A DNA stretch of 64,000 nt, from the NCBI RefSeq assembly GCF_009758015.1, contig NZ_WSEL01000003.1:1054001-1118000 (forward strand), written 5' to 3'. Both the position numbers and the translations under genes were made by a program. The stretch is from Ramlibacter pinisoli. Its GTDB lineage: Bacteria > Pseudomonadota > Gammaproteobacteria > Burkholderiales > Burkholderiaceae_C. The notes beneath the pieces are model-generated. The model was not told where the DNA came from. It ran no database searches and worked only from the letters and a program-made list of their open reading frames with translations. Position 1 is the stretch's first letter; each line of letters opens with the position of its first letter. This document shows, one piece after another, positions 33,419-44,633 of this stretch.

Positions 33419-34591
33419 TCAGGTGCCGCGGTAGAGCCAGGGCAGGTCCAGCAGGGGCTCGCCGGCGATGCGCATCGCCAGGTTGCGCGCCAGCCGCAGC
33501 GGCCCGGCCGCGTGGAAGATGCGGCCGTTGCGGACGGCGCGCCGCTGCACCCGGGCACAGCGCTCCCAGCGGCCCAGGGCATAGCGGCGCAGCGCGGTGG
33601 CCACGTCGATGACCCGGCCGTCGCAGGCGGCCAGCACGCGCTGCAGTTCGGCGGCATCTTCCAGCGCCATGCCGGCGCCCTGCGCGAGGTAGGGCCGCAT
33701 CGGATGCGCGGCGTCGCCCAGCAGGGCCACGCGCCCGCGCACCATGGCCTCGGCATCGCGCACCGGCGGCCGGTCGTGCACCGGCCACAGCCGCCAGTCG
33801 TCGACGGCCTCCAGCAGGGCCTGCAGATCGCGGCAGAGCGGGCGGCTCGCGGCGGCCAGGGCACCGGCCTGCGCGGCATGGTCCCAGCCGACCTCGGCGC
33901 GCCCCTCCAGGAAGGCCACCACGTTCAGCGCCTCGCCGGCGCGCACCGGATAGCGAACCAGGTGCATGCCCGGCCCGAGCCAGGCCTCGACCTGCGGGCC
34001 ACGCAGCGCCGCGGGCAGCCCCGCCATCGGCAGCAGGGCGCGGTAGGCCACCTGCCCGGTGGCCGGCGCCGCGCCGTCGCCCAGCAGCTGCTCGCGCAGG
34101 CGGCTCCAGACGCCGTCGGCCACGGCGACCGCATCGCCCTGCGCCACGGCGCCGTCGTCGAATCGCAGCCAGCCGGCATCGGCGTCGCTGGTGACCGCGG
34201 CGATGCGGGCGCCGGTGTGCAGCACGGCGCCCGCATCACGCGCCGCCTGCAGCAGGGCCGCCAGCAGGTCGGCGCGGTGGATGGTGAGATAGGGGGACCC
34301 GTAGCGCTCCCGCGCCGTGGCGCCCAGGCGCAACGAGCCGAGTTCACGGCCGTCGAGGGCATCGCGCACCGACAGCCGGGGCGGCTCGAACGGCCGCAGT
34401 TCCGGGCGCGCCAGCACGCCCCAGGGCTCCAGCACGCGGGTGGCGTTCGGTCCCAGCTGCAGGCCGGCGCCCACCTCGGCGAACCCGGTGGCCTGCTCGT
34501 ACAGCCGCACCTGCCAGCCCGCGGCGCGCCCGGCCAGGGCCGCGGCCAGGCCGGCGATCCCTCCGCCCGCGACCAGGACATCGTGTTCCAC
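33419..34591 (-). CDS. FAD-dependent aromatic monooxygenase
   Basis: A 390-residue group A flavoprotein hydroxylase, NAD(P)H-linked. The dinucleotide fold is GGGIAG (9-14), the second FAD motif is GDAAHPMRPYLAQGAGMALEDA (292-313, given here in part: GDAAHPMRP), and the middle has the DG block VAVADGVWSRLR. It resembles salicylate/3-hydroxybenzoate hydroxylases more than kynurenine 3-monooxygenase, but the position right after kynA may point to a tryptophan or anthranilate-derived substrate. It follows the BLUF-like gene by 38 bases on the same strand. Confidence 0.82.
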   Translation of the reverse strand: MEHDVLVAGGGIAGLAAALAGRAAGWQVRLYEQATGFAEVGAGLQLGPNATRVLEPWGVLARPELRPFEPPRLSVRDALDGRELGSLRLGATARERYGSPYLTIHRADLLAALLQAARDAGAVLHTGARIAAVTSDADAGWLRFDDGAVAQGDAVAVADGVWSRLREQLLGDGAAPATGQVAYRALLPMAGLPAALRGPQVEAWLGPGMHLVRYPVRAGEALNVVAFLEGRAEVGWDHAAQAGALAAASRPLCRDLQALLEAVDDWRLWPVHDRPPVRDAEAMVRGRVALLGDAAHPMRPYLAQGAGMALEDAAELQRVLAACDGRVIDVATALRRYALGRWERCARVQRRAVRNGRIFHAAGPLRLARNLAMRIAGEPLLDLPWLYRGT

Positions 34592-34629
34592 GCGGCGGAT
34601 TGTGCCCGCGCAGGGGCCGGCGGCAGCCG

Positions 34630-35631
34630 CTAGGCGAGACCGGCCTCGGGCATCGGGCCGAACAGCAGGTTCATCAGCTCGAGATCGCCGACCGGTTCGC
34701 GCTGCGTCACGCCGGCGGGCAGGTGCGCGCGCAGGAAATCACCGACGCTGCTGCGCACGCCGGCATCGCCGGCCACCAGGTCGACCCTCGGGGCGCCGGT
34801 TGCGCGCCGCAGGAACTCGACCACACCGGTGGCCAGTTCCATCGCGTGCCGGGCCTTGTCGCCGACCAGCAGCGCCACGCGGTCCGGCGTCCGCAGCGAG
34901 TGGTGCACCAGCTCGTGGCCGAAGGCCCGGCGCGCCACCGCCTGGACGCGCAGCTTGCGGCCGCGGAACGCCACGTCGAAGTAGGCCGTGCCGACGTCGT
35001 TGCTGCCCGGCTCGCCGTCGGCGAAGCGCCGGTACACCAGCGGGCGGCGGCAACGCTCGGCCAGCCGGCGGGCGATCTCGATCGAGCTCTGGTCGTCCGA
35101 CGCCAGCAAACCCACCCAGCAGTGGCCGCGCGGCACGTCGCCCACCGGCCCCAGGTTGCAGGGCTCGCTGAGGGCGCGCCAGATCTCGGCCGGCTGGACG
35201 TCGGCGGCCACCTGGCGCAGCGCCTCGATGCGGCGCTCGAACTGCTCGGGCGCCTCCGCCCACTGGGTGGTGCTGATGGCCAGCGCCTCGCGCAGCGTCC
35301 TCGGTCCGGTGCTGCGGTGGACCAGGCGGGGCGGCTCGTGCAGCGCACTGCGGCGCGAAGGCCGCAGCGCCGCCTCGATCGCTGCCGGCGGGCCCTCCTG
35401 CCAGAGCACGTACCAGCCGCCCACGTGGAGCACGGCGCCGCACAGGCCGGGGATCGCACCGGCGCCGCGCACCCGCTGGCGGGCCGCGAACAGCCGCTCC
35501 ATCGCCGACCCCTGCACCTGCGCACGGCTCGCGCGCACGATGCGGGTGACCGTTTCGCTGTCGGGTTGGGCGGTGGGTGCGGTGGGCCGGGTCGGGCCGT
35601 CAGCCACCGGCGACGCCTTCGCGGACGGCAA
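34630..35631 (-). CDS. Degenerate BLUF-like plus small-GTPase-like fusion protein
   Basis: A 333-residue protein that I read as two degenerate domains. Residues 26-125 resemble a BLUF domain: IVRASRA followed by GLCGAVLHVGGWYVLWQEGP. The flavin-proximal Tyr of working BLUF domains (usually Y in the first strand) is not present. Residues 165-310 resemble an MglA-like small GTPase: WVGLLASDDQSSIEIARRL in place of a P-loop, then TAYFDVAFRGRKLRVQAVARR and DRVALLVGDKA. The Walker Lys/Thr are missing. The start is a TTG at 35629-35631 and is uncertain. Likely a non-enzymatic sensor or scaffold. Confidence 0.55.
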   Translation of the reverse strand: MPSAKASPVADGPTRPTAPTAQPDSETVTRIVRASRAQVQGSAMERLFAARQRVRGAGAIPGLCGAVLHVGGWYVLWQEGPPAAIEAALRPSRRSALHEPPRLVHRSTGPRTLREALAISTTQWAEAPEQFERRIEALRQVAADVQPAEIWRALSEPCNLGPVGDVPRGHCWVGLLASDDQSSIEIARRLAERCRRPLVYRRFADGEPGSNDVGTAYFDVAFRGRKLRVQAVARRAFGHELVHHSLRTPDRVALLVGDKARHAMELATGVVEFLRRATGAPRVDLVAGDAGVRSSVGDFLRAHLPAGVTQREPVGDLELMNLLFGPMPEAGLA

Positions 35632-35839
35632 CCCGCGGGACGACGGGCAGGGGGACGGGGACAGGGGCGGCGCGGGCGACGGCCGCGCTGCAGGCAGGAA
35701 GGCGGGTCACGGGTACTACGGGCTCCGAAGATGGGAGCCGCGCGCGGTCGGGCGGCTCTTCAGCAGCGGATTTTCCGGACTTGACGTCTTTGATTCCAAT
35801 GCATGCTGGGCTAGAGTCGATGCGCTGGGTGCATCCCCC

Positions 35840-36754
35840 ATGAACATCCGTCGGCTCCAACACATCGTGGTCCTGGCCGACGAGGGCAATTTCCGCCGCG
35901 CCGCGGAACGTGTGCATCTGAGCCAGCCCGCCTTCAGCCGCAGCATCCAGGCCGCCGAGGCGGAACTGGGCCTCAAGCTGTTCGACCGCGGCACCCTGGA
36001 GGCCCGAGCGACCCCTGCGGGCGCATTCGTCGTCGAGCGGGCGCGCAGCCTGCTGCAGCAGACCAGCAACCTGGAGCGCGACGTCTCGCTCTACCGCGAA
36101 CGCGCCATCGGCGACATGACCTTCGGCTGCGGACCCTTCCCGGCCGCTGCGCTGGTTCCGCAGCTGCTGGCCGAGCTGCGCCACCGCTACCCGGCCGTGG
36201 GCGTGTGCGTGCAGGTGAGCAATGCCTTCCACCTGCTGGCCAACGTGCGCCACGAGGAGCACGACTTCTTCGTCGCCAACATCGTCGACGTGCCGCGCGA
36301 CGGCATGTTCCACGTCGAGCGCATCGGCCAGCTGCCCGCCGGCCTCTTCGTGCGGCACGGCCATCCGCTGCTGGCACGCCAGTCGCTGCGGATGGCCGAC
36401 CTGCTGCCCTACGGCATCGCCACCGGGCGCCTGCCACGCGACACGCTGCTGCGGCTCGGCCGGCTGATGGGGCTGCCGCCGGAGCAGAAGCTGTGGGTGG
36501 CGGTGGAATGCGACGACATCCAGCTGCTCAGGCGCATCGCCCTGGACAGCGACACGGCCATCGTCGCCACCCGCGACCAGCTGGCGGACGACCTGGAACA
36601 CCAGCTCGTCCATGAACTGTTGCCGCACGACATGCCGCCGCACGTGGCCAACCTCGGCATCGTCACCCTGGCCGGCCGCACGCCCTCGCCCGTGGCGGCG
36701 TTCGCCATGCAGTTCCTGGCCCAGGTGGCCAAGACCCGCGCGGCAGCTCCGTGA
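35840..36754 (+). CDS. LysR-family regulator
   Basis: A 304-residue LysR-type regulator. The helix-turn-helix is at about 1-60 (MNIRRLQHIVVLADEGNF, RVHLSQPAFSRSIQAAE), with the effector domain from about 90. The first residues are typical of the family. The target is unknown: it is convergent with acnA and lies after a BLUF-like/flavoprotein gene pair on the other strand. The start ATG is at 35840. Confidence 0.9.
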   Translation: MNIRRLQHIVVLADEGNFRRAAERVHLSQPAFSRSIQAAEAELGLKLFDRGTLEARATPAGAFVVERARSLLQQTSNLERDVSLYRERAIGDMTFGCGPFPAAALVPQLLAELRHRYPAVGVCVQVSNAFHLLANVRHEEHDFFVANIVDVPRDGMFHVERIGQLPAGLFVRHGHPLLARQSLRMADLLPYGIATGRLPRDTLLRLGRLMGLPPEQKLWVAVECDDIQLLRRIALDSDTAIVATRDQLADDLEHQLVHELLPHDMPPHVANLGIVTLAGRTPSPVAAFAMQFLAQVAKTRAAAP

Positions 36755-36757
36755 TCG

Positions 36758-36830
36758 TCAGGCAGCCAGCAGTTGCCTGAGCACCTCGCCACGCGGTCGC
36801 GTGGCGATTCCTGGGAGAGTGCCTGCGTGC

Positions 36831-36857
<27 letters not shown>
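36758..36857. repeat. Duplicated acnA 3' end between the LysR gene and acnA
   Basis: TCAGGCAGCCAGCAGTTGCC (36758-36777, ending TGAG) matches the true acnA end at 36831-36854 (TCAGGCAGCGAGCAGCTGCC, then TGAG), differing at two bases. Both copies read as the last residues LRQLLAA-stop on the minus strand and both form hairpins (TCAGGCA/TGCCTGA). A nine-base-pair dyad CGCCACGCG-GT-CGCGTGGCG lies between them. This looks like a duplication of the gene's 3' end. Confidence 0.65.
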
Positions 36858-39701
<2,844 letters not shown>

Positions 39702-39823
39702 CGGTCCTCCTGCATGTGCGTTCTGGGAGCCGCCGGGGCGGCGTCCCGCCCGGCGAGGGGGACCCATTGTGCCGCCGGCACCCATTCCCGTGCGGCGACG
39801 TGGGCTGTCGAGCCAGCCGTCCG

Positions 39824-40906
39824 TCAGCCGTGCTCGCGCTCGAAGTCCTGCATGTACGCCACCAGGGCGCGCACGCCCTCCAGCGACATCGCGTTGTAGA
39901 TCGAGGCCCGCATGCCGCCGACGATGCGGTGGCCCTTCAGCTGGATCAGCCCGCGCGCCCTGGCGCCATCGAGGAAGACGCCGTCGAGGGCGGGATCCTT
40001 CAGGTGGAACGGCACGTTCATCAGCGAACGGTCGGCCGGCGCCACGCGGTTCTGGAAGTAGCTGCTCTGGTCGAGGAAGTCGTACAGCAGCCGGGCCTTG
40101 GCCTTGTTGTGCTCTTCCATGGCCGCCATGCCGCCCAGCGACCGGACGTGCTTGTAGACCAGCCCCGCGATGTAGATCGCGTAGGTGGGCGGCGTGTTGA
40201 GCATGGAGTCGGCCTCGGCCTGCAGCTGGTAGTTGAAGGCCGACGGCGTGATCGGCAGCGCGTGGCCCAGCAGGTCGTCGCGCACGATCACGATGGTCAC
40301 GCCCGAGGGGCCCATGTTCTTCTGCGCGCCGGCATAGATCAGGCCGTAGCGCGAGACGTCGATGGGGCGCGACAGGATGTCGGACGACATGTCGGCCACC
40401 AGCGGCACGCCCCCCGTGTCGGGGGTCCCGTGGTACTGCACGCCGCCGATGGTCTCGTTCGAGCAGATGTGGACGTAGGACGCCTGGGGATCGAGCGTCC
40501 AGGTGTCGCGCGGGGGAATGGATGTGAAACCTGTGGCTTCGCTGCTGGCGGCCACGGCGACGCGGCCATAGGTGCGCGCCTCGGTCAGCGACCGCACCGA
40601 CCAGTCGCCGGTCACCACGTAGTCGGCCTTGCCGGTGCGGCCGATCAGGTTCATGGGGACGATGGCGTTCTCCGCGATCGCGCCACCCTGGAGGAACAGC
40701 ACCTTGTAGTTGGCGGGGATCGCCAGCAACTCGCGCAGCGTGGCCTCGGTCTCGGCATGGATGCCCATGAACTCCTTGCCACGGTGGCTCATCTCCATGA
40801 CCGACATGCCGCTGCCCCGCCAGTCGAGCATCTCGTCGGCGGCTTGCCGCAGGACGGCTTCGGGCAGGGTGGCGGGACCGGGGGAGAAATTGAAGACGCG
40901 GGGCAT
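39824..40906 (-). CDS. serC: Phosphoserine aminotransferase
   Basis: A 360-residue PLP enzyme that makes phosphoserine from 3-phosphohydroxypyruvate; it can also serve pyridoxal synthesis. The start [19 protein letters not shown], the Schiff-base Lys196 ([12 protein letters not shown]), MSHRGKEF and the end [11 protein letters not shown] are typical. The start at 40906 fits family length; the upstream in-frame extension is not conserved-looking. It is 122 bases after acnA's start on the same strand. Confidence 0.95.
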   Translation of the reverse strand: MPRVFNFSPGPATLPEAVLRQAADEMLDWRGSGMSVMEMSHRGKEFMGIHAETEATLRELLAIPANYKVLFLQGGAIAENAIVPMNLIGRTGKADYVVTGDWSVRSLTEARTYGRVAVAASSEATGFTSIPPRDTWTLDPQASYVHICSNETIGGVQYHGTPDTGGVPLVADMSSDILSRPIDVSRYGLIYAGAQKNMGPSGVTIVIVRDDLLGHALPITPSAFNYQLQAEADSMLNTPPTYAIYIAGLVYKHVRSLGGMAAMEEHNKAKARLLYDFLDQSSYFQNRVAPADRSLMNVPFHLKDPALDGVFLDGARARGLIQLKGHRIVGGMRASIYNAMSLEGVRALVAYMQDFEREHG

Positions 40907-40972
40907 GGCTGTCGGACGGGAGAGGGGCCGACAGCATACAAGAGGGGCGCGGCCCACCCCCTGGCACCGGCA

Positions 40973-41377
40973 TCAGGCCGGCACGGGCGCGCGCAGCGCG
41001 CGCCATCCCTGCCCCTGCAGGGCCGCCAGCACCAGCACCGTGGCGGCCTGGGCCGCCACCCACGCCAGCCCCAGGGCGGTCGGGCGGACGGCGCCGGAAG
41101 CCAGCAGCGCGGCACTGGCCAGCGCCCAGCCCACGTTGCCCGCCGCGAAGGCCACCACCAGCGGCAGCGGCAACCGGGGCCGGCCCGCGGTCCAACCGAC
41201 CGCCAGGGCGTAGAGGGCCAGGAACAGGCCGGTGCCCAGCAGCAGCGCGCGCGGCAGGCCCAACAGGCCCGCGAGCAGGTCGGGCGCGGCCAGTTGGGCC
41301 GCCGCGCAGGCAAGGCAGGAGGCGGCGTCGGCCCACAGGACGCGGCGCAGGAAGGTGGTGGCAGCGGATTCGGACAT
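40973..41377 (-). CDS. Small four-helix membrane protein
   Basis: A 134-residue inner-membrane protein with four hydrophobic segments (about 16-33, 44-61, 71-92 and 102-122) and Arg-rich ends. No recognised motif. It is divergent from an XRE/MmyB-type regulator at 41483, with a dyad in the 105-base gap, so that regulator probably controls it. Function unknown. Confidence 0.68.
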   Translation of the reverse strand: MSESAATTFLRRVLWADAASCLACAAAQLAAPDLLAGLLGLPRALLLGTGLFLALYALAVGWTAGRPRLPLPLVVAFAAGNVGWALASAALLASGAVRPTALGLAWVAAQAATVLVLAALQGQGWRALRAPVPA

Positions 41378-41430
41378 GGAAGGCTCCTTGGTTGGGGTGT
41401 CCGGATGCTCGCGGCCGGCGCGCGCCGGTT

Positions 41431-41451
41431 CCATGACGTCCGAGGTCATGG
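41431..41451. promoter_or_regulatory. Dyad in the XRE-regulator divergent promoter
   Basis: CCATGAC-N7-GTCATGG, perfect seven-base arms. It ends 31 bases before the regulator start at 41483 and 54 bases from the membrane-protein start. Candidate autoregulatory operator. Confidence 0.45.
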
Positions 41452-41482
41452 ATCTGCCCGCGCCAGCGCCTAGGATGGATGC

Positions 41483-42307
41483 ATGAGCCTGACCGCCGCC
41501 CTCCCCCACCGCTCCGGTCCCCAGCCCTTCGGCGCCCACCTGCGCCAGTGGCGCCAGCAGCGCCGCCTGAGCCAGCAGGGCCTGGCCGAGGAGGCCGAGA
41601 TCTCGACCCGCCATCTCAGCTTCGTGGAGACCGGGCGTGCGATGCCGAGCCGCGAGATGGTGCTGCGGCTGGCCGAGCGCCTGCAGGTGCCGCTGCGCGA
41701 GCGCAATGCCATGCTGGTGGCGGCCGGCTACGCGCCCATGTACCGCGAGCGGCCGCTGGGCGATCCCGCCATGGCCCCGGCGCGGGCGGCGGTCGAGCGC
41801 ATCCTGGCGGCCCACGAGCCCTGGCCGGCGCTGGCCGTCGACCGGCACTGGAACCTGGTCGCGCACAACCGGGTGCTGCCCCACCTGCTGGCCGGCATCG
41901 AGGCGTCGCTGCTGCAGCCGCCGGTCAACGTGCTGCGCCTGAGCCTCCATCCCCAGGGCCTGGCCCCGCGCATCGTGAACCTGGCGCAATGGCGCGAGCA
42001 CCTGTTCGAGCGCCTGCGCCAGCAGGTGCAGGCCACCGGCGACGGCGCGCTGGCGGCACTGCTGGCCGAGCTGCGGGCCCTGCCGCCGGCGGCCGTTGCG
42101 CCCGACGTGCGGCTGGAGGGCGAACACCTCGGGGTCGCCCTGCCCTTGCAGCTGCGCCTGCCGGATGGCCGCGTGCTCGGGCTCCTGAGCACGACCACCG
42201 TGTTCGGCACCGCCGTCGACGTGACGGTGCAGGAGCTGACGCTGGAGACCTTCTTCCCGGTGGACGAGGAGTCGGCGCAGGCGCTGCGCCAGCTGGCGGG
42301 CGCGTAG
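41483..42307 (+). CDS. XRE/MmyB-type transcription regulator
   Basis: A 274-residue regulator. The N-terminal helix-turn-helix (about 16-75) reads [38 protein letters not shown] (short form: [20 protein letters not shown]). A C-terminal MmyB-like ligand domain follows, with [19 protein letters not shown], which in relatives contacts small ligands. It is divergent from a small membrane protein. A short dyad lies in the shared gap. The ligand and targets are unknown. Confidence 0.85.
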   Translation: MSLTAALPHRSGPQPFGAHLRQWRQQRRLSQQGLAEEAEISTRHLSFVETGRAMPSREMVLRLAERLQVPLRERNAMLVAAGYAPMYRERPLGDPAMAPARAAVERILAAHEPWPALAVDRHWNLVAHNRVLPHLLAGIEASLLQPPVNVLRLSLHPQGLAPRIVNLAQWREHLFERLRQQVQATGDGALAALLAELRALPPAAVAPDVRLEGEHLGVALPLQLRLPDGRVLGLLSTTTVFGTAVDVTVQELTLETFFPVDEESAQALRQLAGA

Positions 42308-42313
42308 CCGGGC

Positions 42314-42763
42314 TCAGGCGTTCAGCGCGCGGTCGAGGTCGGCGTAGGCCTTGTCGCCCACGGCTTCGCGGATGCGCGGCGCGAGCTCGCGCAGCTGCTC
42401 GAAATTGGTCGCGCCTTCCACCGCCAGGTTGAGGCGGAAGCCGCGCAGCCCCAGGCCGGCGGTGAGGCGGGTGGCAACCGGGTAGGCCTCCTGGTAGCGC
42501 TGCTGCGCCGTCCGGTCGGAGACCGGGGCGGCTGCAGCGGGCGTGGCTGCCGCCGGTGCGGGCCCCGCCGGCTCGAGCAGGTTCTCTTGCAGCAGGTGGT
42601 CGATGTCCTCGCGCGTGACGCCGACCGAGGCCGTGGCGGCGAGGACCTGGTCGACCGTGTTGCGCCCGTCGCAGAGGATGAAGGCCGCGCGCTGCCTGGG
42701 CGTCAGCGGCACCGAGCGGTCCTTCAGGACGCGCTGGCCCAGGTCTGTCTTCGCAAGTTTCAT
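42314..42763 (-). CDS. Conserved hypothetical protein with winged-helix-like N-terminus
   Basis: A 149-residue protein. The N-terminal 65 residues (VLKDRSVPLTPRQRAAFILCDGRNTVDQVLAAT) look like a short helical, possibly DNA- or protein-binding region; an Ala/Pro linker (68-80) follows, and then a helical C-terminus. No known catalytic motif. It is convergent with the XRE gene and tail-to-head with the SbmA gene upstream. I know of no assigned function; similar genes occur in Burkholderiales. Confidence 0.6.
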   Translation of the reverse strand: MKLAKTDLGQRVLKDRSVPLTPRQRAAFILCDGRNTVDQVLAATASVGVTREDIDHLLQENLLEPAGPAPAAATPAAAAPVSDRTAQQRYQEAYPVATRLTAGLGLRGFRLNLAVEGATNFEQLRELAPRIREAVGDKAYADLDRALNA

Positions 42764-42863
42764 GGCGCCTCGCGGGGGCCCGCCCCGTCGGGCCCATGGC
42801 CGGATGATGGCCCTGCGCCGACCACCCTTCGCTAGGGTGATCCCTGAGCGTTGCGCGCCGGCG

Positions 42864-43877
42864 TCAGCCGACGCGGACGGCTGCTGCGTCGTCCGGCGCC
42901 ACGGCGGCCACCTGGATCTGCTGCTCGAACGCGCGCAGCCGCTTGTAGACCGACATCAGTTCGACCACCGTGCTCCAGCTGAGGACGAGGAACTGGAACG
43001 CGCTCTCGACCCGCCCGAACGCGCGCACGATCTGCTGCATGACGCCCAGGGTGATGACGCCGCCGACCACCGTGGGGCCGAGCGCGATGTAGGGAACCAT
43101 CACGCCGGCCTGGATGTACGACCACTTCGCCACGTCGAAGTACAGGTAGTGGAAGAACAGCCGGAAGTAGTTGGTGCGCACGTCCCCGAACAGCCGCTGC
43201 GTGACCGGCGGCGTGGCGTGCGCGGGATCGTCCTCGCCGTAGACCAGCTCCTTGCGGTAGGCCGCCTCGACGCGCTGGTTCTGGAACTGCAGGCCCGGCA
43301 GCTTGATGCCCACCAGCGCCAGCAGCAGCGTGCCCGCCAGCGCCCAGGCGATGGCCACCCAGACCAGCGAATACGGGATGGTGCCGAACCAGGGCAGCTC
43401 GGTGATCTTGCCCGAGAGGGTGGCCAGGATGGGCACGAACGCGAACAGCACCATCAGGCTGCGCATGAAGTCGATGCCCAGGCCTTCCATGATGCCGGCA
43501 AAGCGCATCGTGTCCTCCTGCACCCGCTGGGCCGCGCCCTCGATGTGGCGCAGCTTGTCCCAGTGCGCCATGTAGTACTCGTTCATCGCCTGGCGCCAGC
43601 GGAAGATGTAGTGCTTGACGAAGAAGTCCAGTACCACGGCGATGGTGACGTAGACCATGGCGATGCGCAGGAACGTCGCCAGCTGGCCCCAGTAGGCGTC
43701 CATGCCGATGGCGCCGGGCTTGCCCAGCGCCTTCTGCAGCAGGTCGTAGAAGGTGCCGAACCATTCGTTGATCTGCACGTCGAGTTGCACCCGGTACCAG
43801 GTGGCGAACAGGATCAGCGCCGAGCCCAGGAGCGACCAGGGCCACCAGCGGCGCGACAGGAAGAACGACTTGAACAT
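42864..43877 (-). CDS. SbmA/BacA-like peptide transporter
   Basis: A 337-residue inner-membrane protein. SbmA/BacA family marks: the N-terminal WPWSLLGSALILFATWYRVQLDV, INEWFGTFYDLLQKAL, and YIFRWRQAMNEYYM. It has about seven hydrophobic segments. SbmA/BacA proteins import antimicrobial peptides and other solutes driven by the proton gradient, and BacA is needed for chronic host infection in some alphaproteobacteria. Substrate here unknown. The start is the ATG at 43875-43877; it is divergent from the PNPOx-like gene. Confidence 0.85.
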   Translation of the reverse strand: MFKSFFLSRRWWPWSLLGSALILFATWYRVQLDVQINEWFGTFYDLLQKALGKPGAIGMDAYWGQLATFLRIAMVYVTIAVVLDFFVKHYIFRWRQAMNEYYMAHWDKLRHIEGAAQRVQEDTMRFAGIMEGLGIDFMRSLMVLFAFVPILATLSGKITELPWFGTIPYSLVWVAIAWALAGTLLLALVGIKLPGLQFQNQRVEAAYRKELVYGEDDPAHATPPVTQRLFGDVRTNYFRLFFHYLYFDVAKWSYIQAGVMVPYIALGPTVVGGVITLGVMQQIVRAFGRVESAFQFLVLSWSTVVELMSVYKRLRAFEQQIQVAAVAPDDAAAVRVG

Positions 43878-44048
43878 GCGGGCACCTCGGGGGGATCGTC
43901 GTCGCATGCTAACCGCGACGCGGGCCCGGGCGGGCCGCACGGCCGCTGTCGGAGCGGCCCCACAGCAGCCGGTGCCACCTTCCGACGCCGGCCCCGGGCC
44001 ACCGGGCTCCACCATGGCAAGCGACGTCACCAAGACGAAAGGACAAGC

Positions 44049-44546
44049 ATGAGCAAGGAGAAATCGGCCCACGACCGCCTGTGGGACATGATCAAGGACA
44101 TCCGCTTCGGGATGCTGACCCACCGCCATCCGGAGGGCGGGCTGCACGCGCACCCGCTGACCACGCAGAACAAGGAGCTCGGCCCCAAGGGCATCCTGTA
44201 CTTCTTCGTCAGCCGCAAGACGGAACTGGGCCAGCGCCTGCGCGCCGACGGCAACGTCGGCCTGTCGTACGGCGATCCGAACAAGGATGTCTGGGTGTCG
44301 ATCAGCGGCACGGCCCGCATCAGCGAGGACCGCGACGCCATCGAGCGCCTGTTCAACCCCATGGCCAAGGCCTGGTTCCCGGGCGGCGCCACCGATCCCG
44401 ACCTGGAACTGGTGGAGGTGCACATCGACCACGCCGAGTACTGGGACGTGAAGGAGAGCAAGCCCACGCAGCTCTTCAAGATGGCCGCCGCGGCCGTGAG
44501 CGGCAAGAAGCCGCAGTTGGGCGAGCACCGGGAAGTCGCGGTGTAG
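44049..44546 (+). CDS. Pyridoxamine-phosphate-oxidase-fold protein (general stress protein 26-like)
   Basis: A 165-residue split-barrel flavin-binding-fold protein. It begins with a helical SAHDRLWDMIKDIRFGMLTHRHPEG, then PLTTQNKELGPKGILYFFVSRKTEL and VGLSYGDPNKDVWVSISGTARIS, as in the Bacillus general stress protein 26 group. It may bind FMN or a flavin analogue. The function is uncertain, but the setting of stress-type genes in the window fits. The start ATG is at 44049. Confidence 0.85.
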   Translation: MSKEKSAHDRLWDMIKDIRFGMLTHRHPEGGLHAHPLTTQNKELGPKGILYFFVSRKTELGQRLRADGNVGLSYGDPNKDVWVSISGTARISEDRDAIERLFNPMAKAWFPGGATDPDLELVEVHIDHAEYWDVKESKPTQLFKMAAAAVSGKKPQLGEHREVAV

Positions 44547-44555
44547 AGCGGACGC

Positions 44556-44590
44556 GCAAAAAGACAAGGGCCGCGCATGCGGCCCTTGTC
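44556..44590 (-). terminator. Intrinsic terminator after acnB
   Basis: Twelve-base-pair stem GACAAGGGCCGC/GCGGCCCTTGTC with a GCAT loop (44563-44590). On the minus strand it is followed by TTTTT, so it stops acnB (stop at 44634). It lies 16 bases past the convergent stress gene stop and may serve both directions only weakly on the plus strand. Confidence 0.9.
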
Positions 44591-44633
44591 CTGTGGGGCG
44601 CCGGACGCCCGGCGTCCGGCGCTCAGGCTCCCG

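Noticed and set aside
33419-34591. Calling the flavoprotein kynurenine 3-monooxygenase
   Set aside because: The position near kynA is suggestive, but the FAD motifs and length fit salicylate/hydroxybenzoate-type hydroxylases better, and the operon leads to anthranilate.
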